Origin: Desulfuromonadales bacterium
Lineage (GTDB): Bacteria > Desulfobacterota > Desulfuromonadia > Geobacterales > Pseudopelobacteraceae
Reading direction: 5' to 3'
Assembly (NCBI GenBank): GCA_013349325.1
Contig: DUZX01000019.1
Span: 1-64,000, forward strand
DNA: 64,000 bases
Below the pieces are notes generated by a model that did not search any database, was not told the origin of the DNA, and saw nothing but the letters and a program-made list of their open reading frames with translations. The position numbers and the translations under genes are program-made. Below, piece by piece: positions 8,887 to 16,825 of this stretch. Every line of letters begins with the position of its first letter. The first letter of the stretch is position 1.

Positions 8887-10503
8887 GTGATATCTGAAAA
8901 AAAAGAGGATCTGGCTATTGGTTTTGCTGTGGCCACGGTCGCATTTTTAGTTTATGCGAATTCGCTCGGCAACGGTTTTGTCTGGGATGATGATCTGGTT
9001 ATCCTTGCCAATCCAGCGCTCAATGGCGCATTCAGTGATATTTTCAGCAGCATTGACACCGGCCGCGTTACTGAACCGACCCCGTACTATCGCCCGTTAA
9101 CTCTCCTGACGTATTTCATCGAACAGCGCCTGCACGGCTTTACTCCCTTTCTGGTTCGAATCGTAAATGTGCTGCTCCATACCATCAATACGTTTCTGGT
9201 GTATCGCCTCGCCGCATCACTCACAATCAGTAAATCTGCTGCGGTGATTGCCGGACTGCTTTTTGCGGTACATCCGCTGCAGAGCGAGGCGGTTGATTTT
9301 AATTCAAGTCGCAATACCATGCTGGCGGCCTTTTTTGTTCTGACAACTTATTTGGCTCATCAGCGTAGTGTCAGAGACAATTCTGTTGCCTGGGCGTATG
9401 CCGGGGCCTCTCTTCTCTTTGCAGGGTTGCTCTCGAAGGAAATCGCTCTGTTCGTACTGCTGATGATCGGCTTTATTGAATTTATGCACGCTCGTGGTGA
9501 CGCCTCTTTCACCTGGCGCGCATTCATATTCAGGTTGATCCCTTACACTATCAGTTTTGCGCTCTACATGGCCTTACGAAACCATGCGCTTGCCGGTGCC
9601 GGTGTTCATCTGGAGATACTACCCGGACTGGGAACAAGGCTACTTGACAACCTCTACATAATTCCACGCTATCTTCTGACGATTATCTGGCCGGTCTCGG
9701 GAAGCGCCAAGTACTTTGTGCCGGATGACCTGAATCTGCTTGCGCTGCCACTCGTTACAGCGTGGTCGCTTATTATCGCCGCGTGCGTCTGGTTGTTCAC
9801 CCGAGGTCTCTCACCGGCGACTATTTTCGGGTTTGTCTGGCTATTCGCCTTCTGGCTGCCGGTCAGCGGAATTTTTCCGATTCCGAGCGCTCCGCTTGCT
9901 GACCGCTATCTGTATGTGCCGGTAATTGGGCTCTGGCTGATTGCAGGTGATCAGTTCGTTTCATTATTTCAGTCCACCCGTCTGCCGCAGCGATATGGAA
10001 CGGTTACAATGGTGGCAGTTGTACTGTTGTTGTCGTTTGTGACATTTCGGAGAAATATGGTGTGGAATAACGACATCTCTCTTTTTACCCGGCTAGCTGA
10101 TCAGCATCCGGAGCGTGCGTTTGCCTATCACAACCTCGGCTGTGCCTATCTTGATAAAGTCAAAAATCTTGATCTGGCGGAGCGATCGTTCGAGAAAGCG
10201 CTTGCTCTTCAGCCGACGTTTCCGAGGCTGCACACCCAAATCGGCTATGTCAGGCTGCTACGGGGAGATTATGCAGGAGCTTTACAGCATTACACGGAGG
10301 CGTTGCAAATTAATCCGTTTGACGCCGAGGCACATCTGAACAGCGGTATGGCGCTTGAAAATCTTCAACGCTATGACGAAGCACTTTTTGAATACCAGCG
10401 GTTTCTCGAGACTCCAGGAAATGAATTGCCGGAGGCTCGTCGTACCACTCCACAAAAAATTGCGGAACTCTCCCGACTACGTGATGAGGTGATCGTGAAG
10501 TGA
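8887..10503 (+). CDS. TMTC-like GT-C membrane glycosyltransferase with TPR repeats (copy D)
   Basis: 538 residues starting at a GTG. The start is supported by alignment with copy C rather than by a ribosome site, which is weak here. Motifs are VWDDDLV in the first outer loop, YYRPLTLLTYFIEQRLHGF, HPLQSEAVDFNSSRNTMLAAFF and APLADRYLYVPVIGLWL. TPR units begin at about residue 415 (AFAYHNLGCAYLD) and run to the end. As for the other copies, the family suggests a polyprenyl-linked sugar transferase acting on exported protein. A CcsA-type cytochrome maturation gene follows after about 120 nt. Confidence 0.78.
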   Translation: MISEKKEDLAIGFAVATVAFLVYANSLGNGFVWDDDLVILANPALNGAFSDIFSSIDTGRVTEPTPYYRPLTLLTYFIEQRLHGFTPFLVRIVNVLLHTINTFLVYRLAASLTISKSAAVIAGLLFAVHPLQSEAVDFNSSRNTMLAAFFVLTTYLAHQRSVRDNSVAWAYAGASLLFAGLLSKEIALFVLLMIGFIEFMHARGDASFTWRAFIFRLIPYTISFALYMALRNHALAGAGVHLEILPGLGTRLLDNLYIIPRYLLTIIWPVSGSAKYFVPDDLNLLALPLVTAWSLIIAACVWLFTRGLSPATIFGFVWLFAFWLPVSGIFPIPSAPLADRYLYVPVIGLWLIAGDQFVSLFQSTRLPQRYGTVTMVAVVLLLSFVTFRRNMVWNNDISLFTRLADQHPERAFAYHNLGCAYLDKVKNLDLAERSFEKALALQPTFPRLHTQIGYVRLLRGDYAGALQHYTEALQINPFDAEAHLNSGMALENLQRYDEALFEYQRFLETPGNELPEARRTTPQKIAELSRLRDEVIVK

Positions 10504-10625
10504 AGCTGTGATGAGTATGTGGTAGCGCTTAAATGCAGAGTTGGGGAGATGCTCAGATTTAAATGCAATTGACAGACTGGATAGATCAAGGCATAAAAGC
10601 AGAGAACTTTTTTTGAGGAGATGCT

Positions 10626-11453
10626 ATGAAACCAACACTGATGTTTTTCTGGACAGCTGTTTCTTTGTACGGTGTCAGCACTTTCAGCTACATCTTCGGC
10701 ATGATTGCCAAGCAGGAGAAGTTGTTTACAATTGGTTTGTACTCGGCGCTACTCGGCTTTATTCCTCACGTGGTGACCATCGCCTTGCGCTGGTCAGCCA
10801 CTGGTATAACGCCATTCATTGATATTTCTGAGTCACTCACCCTCGGCGCATTCATGGCGGTGCTGATATTTTTGATTTTCCAGTTCACGACCAATCGGGT
10901 GCGCCCCCTAGGCGCTCTGGTGATGCCGGTAATTTTTGTGCTGATGGGCTGGGCGGGAACCCTGATGAAGGAGGTTGCTGCTACTCTCGCACCGGCGCTA
11001 CAGAGTGGCTGGATCTGGGTGCATATTGTTGGTGCGTCGGCCGGTTTTGCATCGGTGCTGATTGCCGCCGGCCTCGGCCTGATCTACCTGCTGAAAGAAA
11101 AAAAATCAGGTGGGATCTACGAAAAATTACCTGATCTGGCAACCATTGATATGTATTCATACCGCTTTATTTCGGGTGGTTTTATCATGTATGGCCTGAT
11201 GATTGTGTCCGGGTGCTTTTGGTCTAACCAGGTGAAAGGCAGCTACTGGGGATGGGATCCGGTCGAAGTCTGGTCGCTTGTATCATGGTTAATGTACGGT
11301 ATCTATCTGCATTTACGGATAACTTTTGGTTGGCGTGGTAATCGATTAGCCTGGTATGCGTTGATTGCGCTTATTGTTATGATAGTCAGCTACTGGGGTA
11401 TACCGTTTTCAGTAGAAACATTTCATAGCGGCTTTAGGATTGACCACAACTAA
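10626..11453 (+). CDS. ccsA: CcsA/ResC-type cytochrome c biogenesis protein (copy 1)
   Basis: 275 residues with about eight membrane helices. The hallmark is the tryptophan-rich segment GSYWGWDPVEVWSLVSW near residue 205-220, the heme-handling motif of the CcsA/CcmC family. It is followed by YGIYLHLRI and a last helix. CcsA exports and presents heme to apocytochromes together with ResB/Ccs1. GAGGAG lies just upstream of the ATG. A close paralogue is at 15262, and the only ResB in the window is at 1772. The small lipoprotein at 11483 follows by 29 nt and is probably cotranscribed. Confidence 0.88.
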   Translation: MKPTLMFFWTAVSLYGVSTFSYIFGMIAKQEKLFTIGLYSALLGFIPHVVTIALRWSATGITPFIDISESLTLGAFMAVLIFLIFQFTTNRVRPLGALVMPVIFVLMGWAGTLMKEVAATLAPALQSGWIWVHIVGASAGFASVLIAAGLGLIYLLKEKKSGGIYEKLPDLATIDMYSYRFISGGFIMYGLMIVSGCFWSNQVKGSYWGWDPVEVWSLVSWLMYGIYLHLRITFGWRGNRLAWYALIALIVMIVSYWGIPFSVETFHSGFRIDHN

Positions 11454-11482
11454 CGTCTGATTTCATACGAAAGGATATGCAC

Positions 11483-12043
11483 TTGAAGATACTTTTGCTT
11501 GCATCTGTTGGCATTATAGCGTTGAACATTACGGCCTGCTCTAAAGGTTCGAATGAAAAGCAGCCGTCAGCAACAGGAATGATGGTTGAAAAACGTGATG
11601 GAGATTTATTGAAAAAGAAGCTGTTTCATGGTGATCTCAAGACAAGCGCTTCTTCAGTACCCGGTACACTCGGAATTGATGCCTTGAAGAAAAACCATTT
11701 GGAGCTGAGTTCGACAAAAACCATTGGGGAGGTATTTGACTCTTACACGCATGCGATAACGAAAGAATGGCGGGAGACATCGTCCGAAAACGGGCCACAT
11801 TACATCGATTATATCTGCTGGTTCAATATAAGTCCTGTTTCTTCCGTTGCGATCAGGGATGGTGTGGTAAAGCGGGGGCTAGAGATCAAGTTTGTGGTGC
11901 GCGGAGATGGGGAAACGTATATTGCTATGATCAGTCGTATCGACATCAAGAGTGACGGAATGCGTTCCGTTTCCGTTATAGATCCTCCTGAGATTAAAAA
12001 AATCGTAACCGCAATATATGAAAATCGGGAGATTACTTTTTAA
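11483..12043 (+). CDS. Small lipoprotein of unknown function
   Basis: A 186-residue protein with a signal peptide ending in a good lipobox (LNITAC), so it should be anchored in the envelope by a lipidated cysteine. I recognise no domain in the mature part, which is mixed alpha/beta by appearance (for example GLEIKFVVRGDGETYIAMIS). The TTG at 11483 is preferred because AAGGA ends 7 nt upstream. An in-frame ATG at 11477 would lie 1 nt from that site, which is too close. Its stop codon is followed directly by the ATG of the radical SAM gene at 12044, so translation of the two is likely coupled. Confidence 0.65.
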   Translation: MKILLLASVGIIALNITACSKGSNEKQPSATGMMVEKRDGDLLKKKLFHGDLKTSASSVPGTLGIDALKKNHLELSSTKTIGEVFDSYTHAITKEWRETSSENGPHYIDYICWFNISPVSSVAIRDGVVKRGLEIKFVVRGDGETYIAMISRIDIKSDGMRSVSVIDPPEIKKIVTAIYENREITF

Positions 12044-13378
12044 ATGAAACTCGCCATCATCTTTCCTCCCCTTCCGTTTGGCTGGACGCCGGTAGCTCCT
12101 CCGATCTTGGAGTATCTTGCGGCGCTTACCCGTCGTGAAGACCCGGACATCGAGATCGAAGTATACAGTGCCAGTGCCACTCCGGATGTCTTTGATACAC
12201 TGGATTGTGATCTTGCGGCCATCAGTCTTCTGACGCCGACATCAGTACCGGGATACAAGATTGCTGCCAAATTGCGGGCCCGGGGTGCCAAGGTTGTTTT
12301 TGGGGGAATTCATGCGTCACTTCTTCCTGAAGAAGCTATTCAGCATGGCGATGCGGTTGTCACAGGAGAAGCTGAAAGTGCCTGGCCCCTGGTATTACGC
12401 GATTTCAAAGCAGGTTCACTGAAAAAGTTTTACGAGGCTCAACGTTTGCAGCTTGACAATCTGCCGACGCCGCTCTACGGGATGCTCAAGCATGGCCATC
12501 AGTTTCGTATCGTCAATACCTCCCGAGGCTGTCCGTACAACTGCACCTTCTGCTCGGTCAAGCCGTTTATGGGCGCTGATATTCGCTTTCGCCCGATTGA
12601 CCATGTTGTCAGAGATGTGAACGCGATTCCGGAGAAGATGTATATAAACGGTGATGAAAACATCTGGTGGCAGGGCTTTGAGCAGCGCGCGATTGATATG
12701 TTTACAGCGCTTAAAGGGAGCGGCAAGAAGTGGATGGGTTTTGGAAGTCTGCGACCGGTCATGACACCGGCCGGTTCCCGTATGCTCAACGCAGCTCGCG
12801 AAAGCGGCATGTTGACGGTGTGGGTCGGTTGGGATGCTATTTCCGATGATGCCCTGACCGCCTACCGTGCCAACGGTAAAACCGGAGTCGACCGGGAGCG
12901 TGCGGTTAAAACCCTGCGGGATCATGGCATCGACGTATCACTTTTTTATATGTTGGGTGGCAGAAACGATTCTCTTGATGATTTCAAGCGTTCTGTTGAG
13001 TTGGCAGACCGCCTTGGCGTGAGTATGCATCCGTCGCTGCTGGTACCGTACCCCGGTACAGAGCTCAGGCGTCAGTATGAACCGTATCTTTACAGAGATC
13101 TGGGATGGGAGTATTACACCGGCGCGTATGCCTTGTTTGAGCACCCTGATCCTGCGATGACCCCTGAAGTCAGAGAAGAATCTTTTTATACAAGTTCTCT
13201 TGAGCTATTAAGCACGTGGCGTGTTGTCAGCCATATGCGGCACGTACCGATCTCTGGTTTTCCGTATGCTCATATTTTGTCACTTATGAACCAGTTGCCA
13301 GTGCGTAAGGGGATGAAGATTGCCTACGAGAAGTGGAAGATTGACAGGGAAGAGGTACGAAAGAAGCAGTACGTCTGA
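12044..13378 (+). CDS. B12-binding radical SAM protein (1)
   Basis: 444 residues. The N-terminal half (about 1-125) is a cobalamin-binding Rossmann domain with VVFGGIHASLLPEEA and VVTGEAE, typical of class B radical SAM proteins. The radical SAM motif CPYNCTFC (Cys163, Cys167, Cys170) follows, with the TIM-barrel elements YINGDENIWW and LLVPYPGTEL. Such enzymes use SAM, a 4Fe-4S cluster and often cobalamin for methylation, cyclisation or rearrangement at unreactive carbons. The substrate is unknown. It starts at the base after the lipoprotein stop and ends ahead of a bidirectional terminator facing the LuxE-like gene. A second, distinct member of the family lies at 16826. Confidence 0.88.
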   Translation: MKLAIIFPPLPFGWTPVAPPILEYLAALTRREDPDIEIEVYSASATPDVFDTLDCDLAAISLLTPTSVPGYKIAAKLRARGAKVVFGGIHASLLPEEAIQHGDAVVTGEAESAWPLVLRDFKAGSLKKFYEAQRLQLDNLPTPLYGMLKHGHQFRIVNTSRGCPYNCTFCSVKPFMGADIRFRPIDHVVRDVNAIPEKMYINGDENIWWQGFEQRAIDMFTALKGSGKKWMGFGSLRPVMTPAGSRMLNAARESGMLTVWVGWDAISDDALTAYRANGKTGVDRERAVKTLRDHGIDVSLFYMLGGRNDSLDDFKRSVELADRLGVSMHPSLLVPYPGTELRRQYEPYLYRDLGWEYYTGAYALFEHPDPAMTPEVREESFYTSSLELLSTWRVVSHMRHVPISGFPYAHILSLMNQLPVRKGMKIAYEKWKIDREEVRKKQYV

Positions 13379-13404
13379 TTGTTTACAGCAGGGGTTTAAT
13401 TAAT

Positions 13405-13440
13405 ACACATGGCGGCTGGAATTTTCCAGTCGCCATGTGT
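13405..13440. terminator. Bidirectional terminator between convergent genes
   Basis: A long near-perfect hairpin lies midway between the stop codons of the radical SAM gene (+) and the LuxE-like gene (-). Its stem is ACACATGGCG / CGCCATGTGT, continued by CTGGAA / TTCCAG with one G-T wobble. The plus-strand side is followed by CGTTTGTT and the minus-strand side by an A/T-rich run. Confidence 0.75.
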
Positions 13441-13454
13441 CGTTTGTTAGCTGC

Positions 13455-14930
13455 TTACGATGTCTTTTTTGCCGGTTTTTCCGACTTGAGTCCTGCCGGA
13501 TGATCAAGAAGATCCTGTTTTTTCTCTTCTGAAGCATACCAGTCGAGCGGACGATCAGTCTGGTCCTTAAACGTGTTGAGCGATGCATCCCGCAGCGCCG
13601 CAGCCTCTTTGCTTGATTGCGACATCAATATTTCATCCACCACCTGTGGACATGAAGCAACGGAACCGGGACGGGCTTCGATCTCTTCCCGAATGCTCGG
13701 TTCGGCCTTCGGATCTTTCGCAAAGCGCATCTTGAGATCAATGGAGAAGTTTGAGTAGGTTTCCAGCATGCGGAAGATGGTGGAGTCACCCATAGCTCCG
13801 ATGGTTTTATCTTCATCCGGCAATGGAGAAACTTTACCGTTTTCGATCTTGGCGCGCCCGACGATTTCACAGCAGGTGCCGTTGTTTTCGGTATATCCGA
13901 GGTTGTCGGTAATGACAGCGAGAACAGTTGGCACATTGGCCAGATCCCAGTGAGCAAGCAGGCCAACTTCGCCGTCAGGTAGAGGTGACAAATCATCAAT
14001 GTTCATGGCCAGAACGCGCGACCAAGGCGGGACCGGGCGGGTTCTTGTGCGTGGTGGTAATCCTTTTATATTACGACGCAGCGTATCATCAAACAGATTC
14101 GTGGCGGTCTCAGCTTCTCCCAGAACATTAACGCAGTGGCTCTCAGGAATATCCAGGATCTCTTTGACCATGGCATAATAATCATCACGGGTCACAACAC
14201 CGAAACGACCACGGTAGCCACCGCCGTCGCAGATTCGGCTTCCGGGAGGAAGTTTGAACTTCATCTTTTTCCGGCGGCAGGATTGGAAGAAATAGACGTA
14301 CGCGGCGGTTGCGCCGATTAAGGCCACCGGTACCCCGCTCGCTTCGGATTCACGCAGAGCTTTTAAGAGGTTTTTGACGTCTATACCGGTTTTGCCGAGC
14401 AGAAAAATACTGTCGTCTGTTCCGAAATGGGTACGGGTCTGATCCATGCCGATCGCCATGCCCATCGAGGGGGCCAATTGTGGGCTGGGAGCGAGGATCA
14501 GAATACGGCAGCGTTTGCCCTCTTCAAAATCCGGGAACAGGTACGAGGCGGTCATCTTCTTGTTGGCGCCGAATACCAGCTTTTTACCATCTTCATCACG
14601 AAAGATGCGACCACGTTGGGTGAGACTTGTCGTGCCGCCGGTCAGGCAGGCCATGACGGCCTGCTCAAGAGGAAAAGATGCCACGAGATGCGTTTTAAAG
14701 ACGTCGTTGTAGACCATCGGGACGTCCTGCCAACGACTGATTTCACACGGTTTTACTTTTTTGAGATCGCAAAATTCTCGGAAAATTTTGTTAGTTTCGT
14801 AATGGAGGGCAAACATTTGCATACAGTAGTCGTTGAATTTTTCATCCGAAAGCTCGGCGTCGACTCCCGCTTCAATAATAGCCAGTACTTCTTCTGTCAG
14901 GCGATGGCTGGTTTCTGCGTTTGTGGGCAT
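13455..14930 (-). CDS. LuxE-like acyl-protein synthetase family protein
   Basis: 491 residues, an adenylate-forming enzyme of the LuxE/acyl-protein synthetase type. The ligase signature TGGTTSLTQRGRIF lies near residue 100, followed by ILAPSPQLAPSMGMAIGMDQ, CDGGGYRG, NVLGEAETATNLF and a C-terminal domain with LLAHWDLANVP. LuxE activates a fatty acid as acyl-AMP and holds it on a cysteine for a partner reductase; no LuxC reductase is seen here. The ATG at 14930 has GAGGAG 7 nt upstream and fixes the start. A good sigma-70 promoter and an operator-like palindrome precede it. It is a one-gene transcript between two radical SAM genes. The substrate is unknown; a distant phenylacetate-CoA-ligase-like role is an alternative. 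Confidence 0.75.
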   Translation of the reverse strand: MPTNAETSHRLTEEVLAIIEAGVDAELSDEKFNDYCMQMFALHYETNKIFREFCDLKKVKPCEISRWQDVPMVYNDVFKTHLVASFPLEQAVMACLTGGTTSLTQRGRIFRDEDGKKLVFGANKKMTASYLFPDFEEGKRCRILILAPSPQLAPSMGMAIGMDQTRTHFGTDDSIFLLGKTGIDVKNLLKALRESEASGVPVALIGATAAYVYFFQSCRRKKMKFKLPPGSRICDGGGYRGRFGVVTRDDYYAMVKEILDIPESHCVNVLGEAETATNLFDDTLRRNIKGLPPRTRTRPVPPWSRVLAMNIDDLSPLPDGEVGLLAHWDLANVPTVLAVITDNLGYTENNGTCCEIVGRAKIENGKVSPLPDEDKTIGAMGDSTIFRMLETYSNFSIDLKMRFAKDPKAEPSIREEIEARPGSVASCPQVVDEILMSQSSKEAAALRDASLNTFKDQTDRPLDWYASEEKKQDLLDHPAGLKSEKPAKKTS

Positions 14931-14959
14931 GGTGAACTCCTCTGTTAAAGGGTGGTGTC

Positions 14960-14981
14960 GTGCAAAATGACCCTTTTGCAC
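14960..14981. promoter_or_regulatory. Operator-like palindrome at the LuxE-type gene promoter
   Basis: GTGCAAAA-N6-TTTTGCAC is a perfect 8-bp inverted repeat. It overlaps the expected transcription start of the minus-strand promoter (its -10 box is at 14988-14993) and lies about 30 nt upstream of the LuxE-type ATG. The position suits a repressor site. No regulator gene of matching type is adjacent. Confidence 0.55.
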
Positions 14982-14987
14982 ATGCAA

Positions 14988-15016
14988 CTTATACACCATT
15001 GACAATACAAGTGCAA
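14988..15016 (-). promoter_or_regulatory. Sigma-70 promoter for the LuxE-like gene
   Basis: On the minus strand TTGCAC (-35) and TATAAG (-10) are separated by exactly 17 nt, directed at the ATG at 14930. The rest of the 14931-15261 divergent gap is A/T-rich, has no convincing open frame and presumably also holds the promoter of the CcsA paralogue; a plus-strand TTGACA at 14999 is one candidate -35 box. Confidence 0.6.
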
Positions 15017-15261
15017 TTACGGTTATTTTTGACTGGATGAACAGCAGATCTATGAGAAAACTGTATAACAATTGTGCAGGTGTCGCCTTAAAATTATTCA
15101 GTTCGTATTCTACTGGCGTCTGTGAGTAGCGGTTTAGCTGGTTGTTTGAATGTAAATTTCTTTCAGATGCGTGGCATAGAGTGCTTGTAGGCTGATGTAC
15201 GTTGCTCAAAAGCTTGCAAATTGAGAAGAATGCGGCTAGGTTACGCGCAGGAGGAAACGGT

Positions 15262-16089
15262 ATGCAGCAGTACGAGATGACTTTTTTCTGGACCGCTGTA
15301 GCCTGCTACGGTATTGCTGCGTTCGGCTATATTTTTGGGTTGCTGGCGCGTAAAGAGGCTCTGTTCAATTGCGCTCTTTCATTTGTTGTGGTCGGGCTGT
15401 GCGGTAATGCTGGTGCAATTGCGGTACGCTGGTTTTTTGGCGGTGTGCCCCCCTTTATCGCAATTTCCGAGTCACTGGCATCCGGCGTATTGATTGCGGT
15501 ACTCATTTTTCTGATTGCCCAGTTTGTTGCCAGAAACCTGGAGGCGGCCGGAGTGCTGGTCATGCCGGTCTGCTTTGTCCTGCTCGGATGGGCGGGTACC
15601 ATGATGAAAGGCTATGATGGTACGTTGCCGGCGGCGCTGCAGAGTACCTGGCTCTGGACGCATATATTTGCCGCTGCTACCGGTTTCAGTGCTGTTTTGC
15701 TTGCGGCTGCCGTAGGTCTGCTCTATCTTTTTAAAGAGAATAAAAGTGGCGGCCTGTATGAGAATCTACCTGATTTAGCCGCGCTTGATGAGCTCAGTTA
15801 CCGATGTATTGCCGGTGGATTTGTCTTTCTGGGGCTGATGATCATCTCTGGAGCCTTCTGGTCTAATCAGGTCAAGGGGAGTTACTGGAACTGGGATCCT
15901 GTCGAAGTCTGGTCACTGATCAACTGGCTGGTGTACGGTATTTACCTGCATCTGCGGATTACCATGGGATGGCGTAATCGTCGCCTGGCCCTCTATGCAC
16001 TGGCTGCCGTGGCTGTTATGATATTAAGCTATTGGGGAATTCCTTTTGTATCATCAAACTTCCATACCGGTTTCAGGATTGAACATTGA
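15262..16089 (+). CDS. CcsA/ResC-type cytochrome c biogenesis protein (copy 2)
   Basis: 275 residues, exactly the length of the copy at 10626 and collinear with it. Shared segments include MPVxFVLxGWAGT, FWSNQVKGSYW, WDPVEVWSL and YGIYLHLRIT. The Trp-rich heme motif reads YWNWDPVEVW. The ATG at 15262 is set by AGGAGG 7-8 nt upstream; an upstream extension to 15202 is not needed. No ResB gene accompanies this copy. It is followed by two small membrane-protein genes and a B12 radical SAM gene on the same strand. It may mature a dedicated heme protein, or its heme-handling fold may have been recruited for something else. Confidence 0.83.
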   Translation: MQQYEMTFFWTAVACYGIAAFGYIFGLLARKEALFNCALSFVVVGLCGNAGAIAVRWFFGGVPPFIAISESLASGVLIAVLIFLIAQFVARNLEAAGVLVMPVCFVLLGWAGTMMKGYDGTLPAALQSTWLWTHIFAAATGFSAVLLAAAVGLLYLFKENKSGGLYENLPDLAALDELSYRCIAGGFVFLGLMIISGAFWSNQVKGSYWNWDPVEVWSLINWLVYGIYLHLRITMGWRNRRLALYALAAVAVMILSYWGIPFVSSNFHTGFRIEH

Positions 16090-16130
16090 TAGGTGTAGTT
16101 AATGGCGTCTGGAATTTGGAGTATTTTGGT

Positions 16131-16334
16131 ATGAAGCGTGTTGGTACGATTTTGTTTTATCTTGGTGGCTGCGTGTGGATAGCGTATGCCATCGCCAAAT
16201 ATATTTTGGGGTGGAATGTCACGCTTCGTCAGTTTCTGCCCTATCACCTTGTGGCTGTTATTCCCGGGGTTGCATTAAAGCATGGTTACCCGTTGTACGT
16301 GCGCTTGTCCAGGCGTTGGCGCCAAGGCGGTTGA
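16131..16334 (+). CDS. Small membrane protein of unknown function
   Basis: 67 residues with one clear membrane helix (ILFYLGGCVWIAYAIAKYILG) and a basic C-terminus (LSRRWRQGG). I recognise no family. The ATG at 16131 has GGAG 9 nt upstream. A TTG at 16086 overlapping the previous stop codon is possible but less likely. It lies between the second ccsA-type gene and the next membrane-protein gene (33 nt downstream), all probably on one transcript. Its size and position suggest an accessory subunit. Confidence 0.55.
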   Translation: MKRVGTILFYLGGCVWIAYAIAKYILGWNVTLRQFLPYHLVAVIPGVALKHGYPLYVRLSRRWRQGG

Positions 16335-16367
16335 AGTTGAATTAGGTTTACAGGAGATACGCTGACT

Positions 16368-16724
16368 ATGGATCTGAAAAAAACAGCCGTTGTGGTAAAC
16401 GGTTTTGTCCACGATTTTGCTGCCGGCATCTGGCTGGCTATAATCGTCACGATTTCAGTGCTGCACACTGCCCATCTCAAGGATGCTTCTGTTACAAGTA
16501 TCCTGAATCAGCTTGAACGTACTTTTTTCTGGTGGAGTGTTGTGGCTGCTGTACTGATCATGGCTACCGGTGCCGGCCGAACATTCACGTATGTAGACAA
16601 CTGGTATGGGGAAGATGCCGAGCGACAGCGACGTAAAGCACTGATTGTAAAGCATGTTATCCTTTTTTCTGCTTACGCGTTAGGCTATCTTTGGATTTGG
16701 AGCAAAGTGTTTCATTCGGTCTGA
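16368..16724 (+). CDS. Integral membrane protein with three helices, CopD-like in appearance
   Basis: 118 residues with three predicted membrane helices (about 8-30, 50-70 and 90-112). Histidines lie at or near membrane edges (FVHDFAAGIW, VLHTAHLKD, VKHVILF), a look shared with CopD-like and DUF2269-like proteins that may bind heme or metal. The assignment is by appearance only. AGGAG lies about 11 nt before the ATG. It follows the 67-residue membrane protein and precedes the second radical SAM gene by about 100 nt, so it probably belongs to the same functional set. Confidence 0.6.
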   Translation: MDLKKTAVVVNGFVHDFAAGIWLAIIVTISVLHTAHLKDASVTSILNQLERTFFWWSVVAAVLIMATGAGRTFTYVDNWYGEDAERQRRKALIVKHVILFSAYALGYLWIWSKVFHSV

Positions 16725-16825
16725 ATTGTCTGGTAGGTTTTTTGCAAGCATAAAATAAATCTTTCAGGATTGATTTTATCCTGTTATATTGCTCAGGAAT
16801 TCAACTCGACATTTATGGATACTTT

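Noticed and set aside
14931-15209. N-terminal extension of the LuxE-like gene to 15209
   Set aside because: The extension runs through the promoter and operator, and the ATG at 14930 has an ideal ribosome site.
16765-16783. CAGGAT-N7-ATCCTG inverted repeat before the second radical SAM gene
   Set aside because: Short arms, no T-run and no clear promoter context; could be chance.
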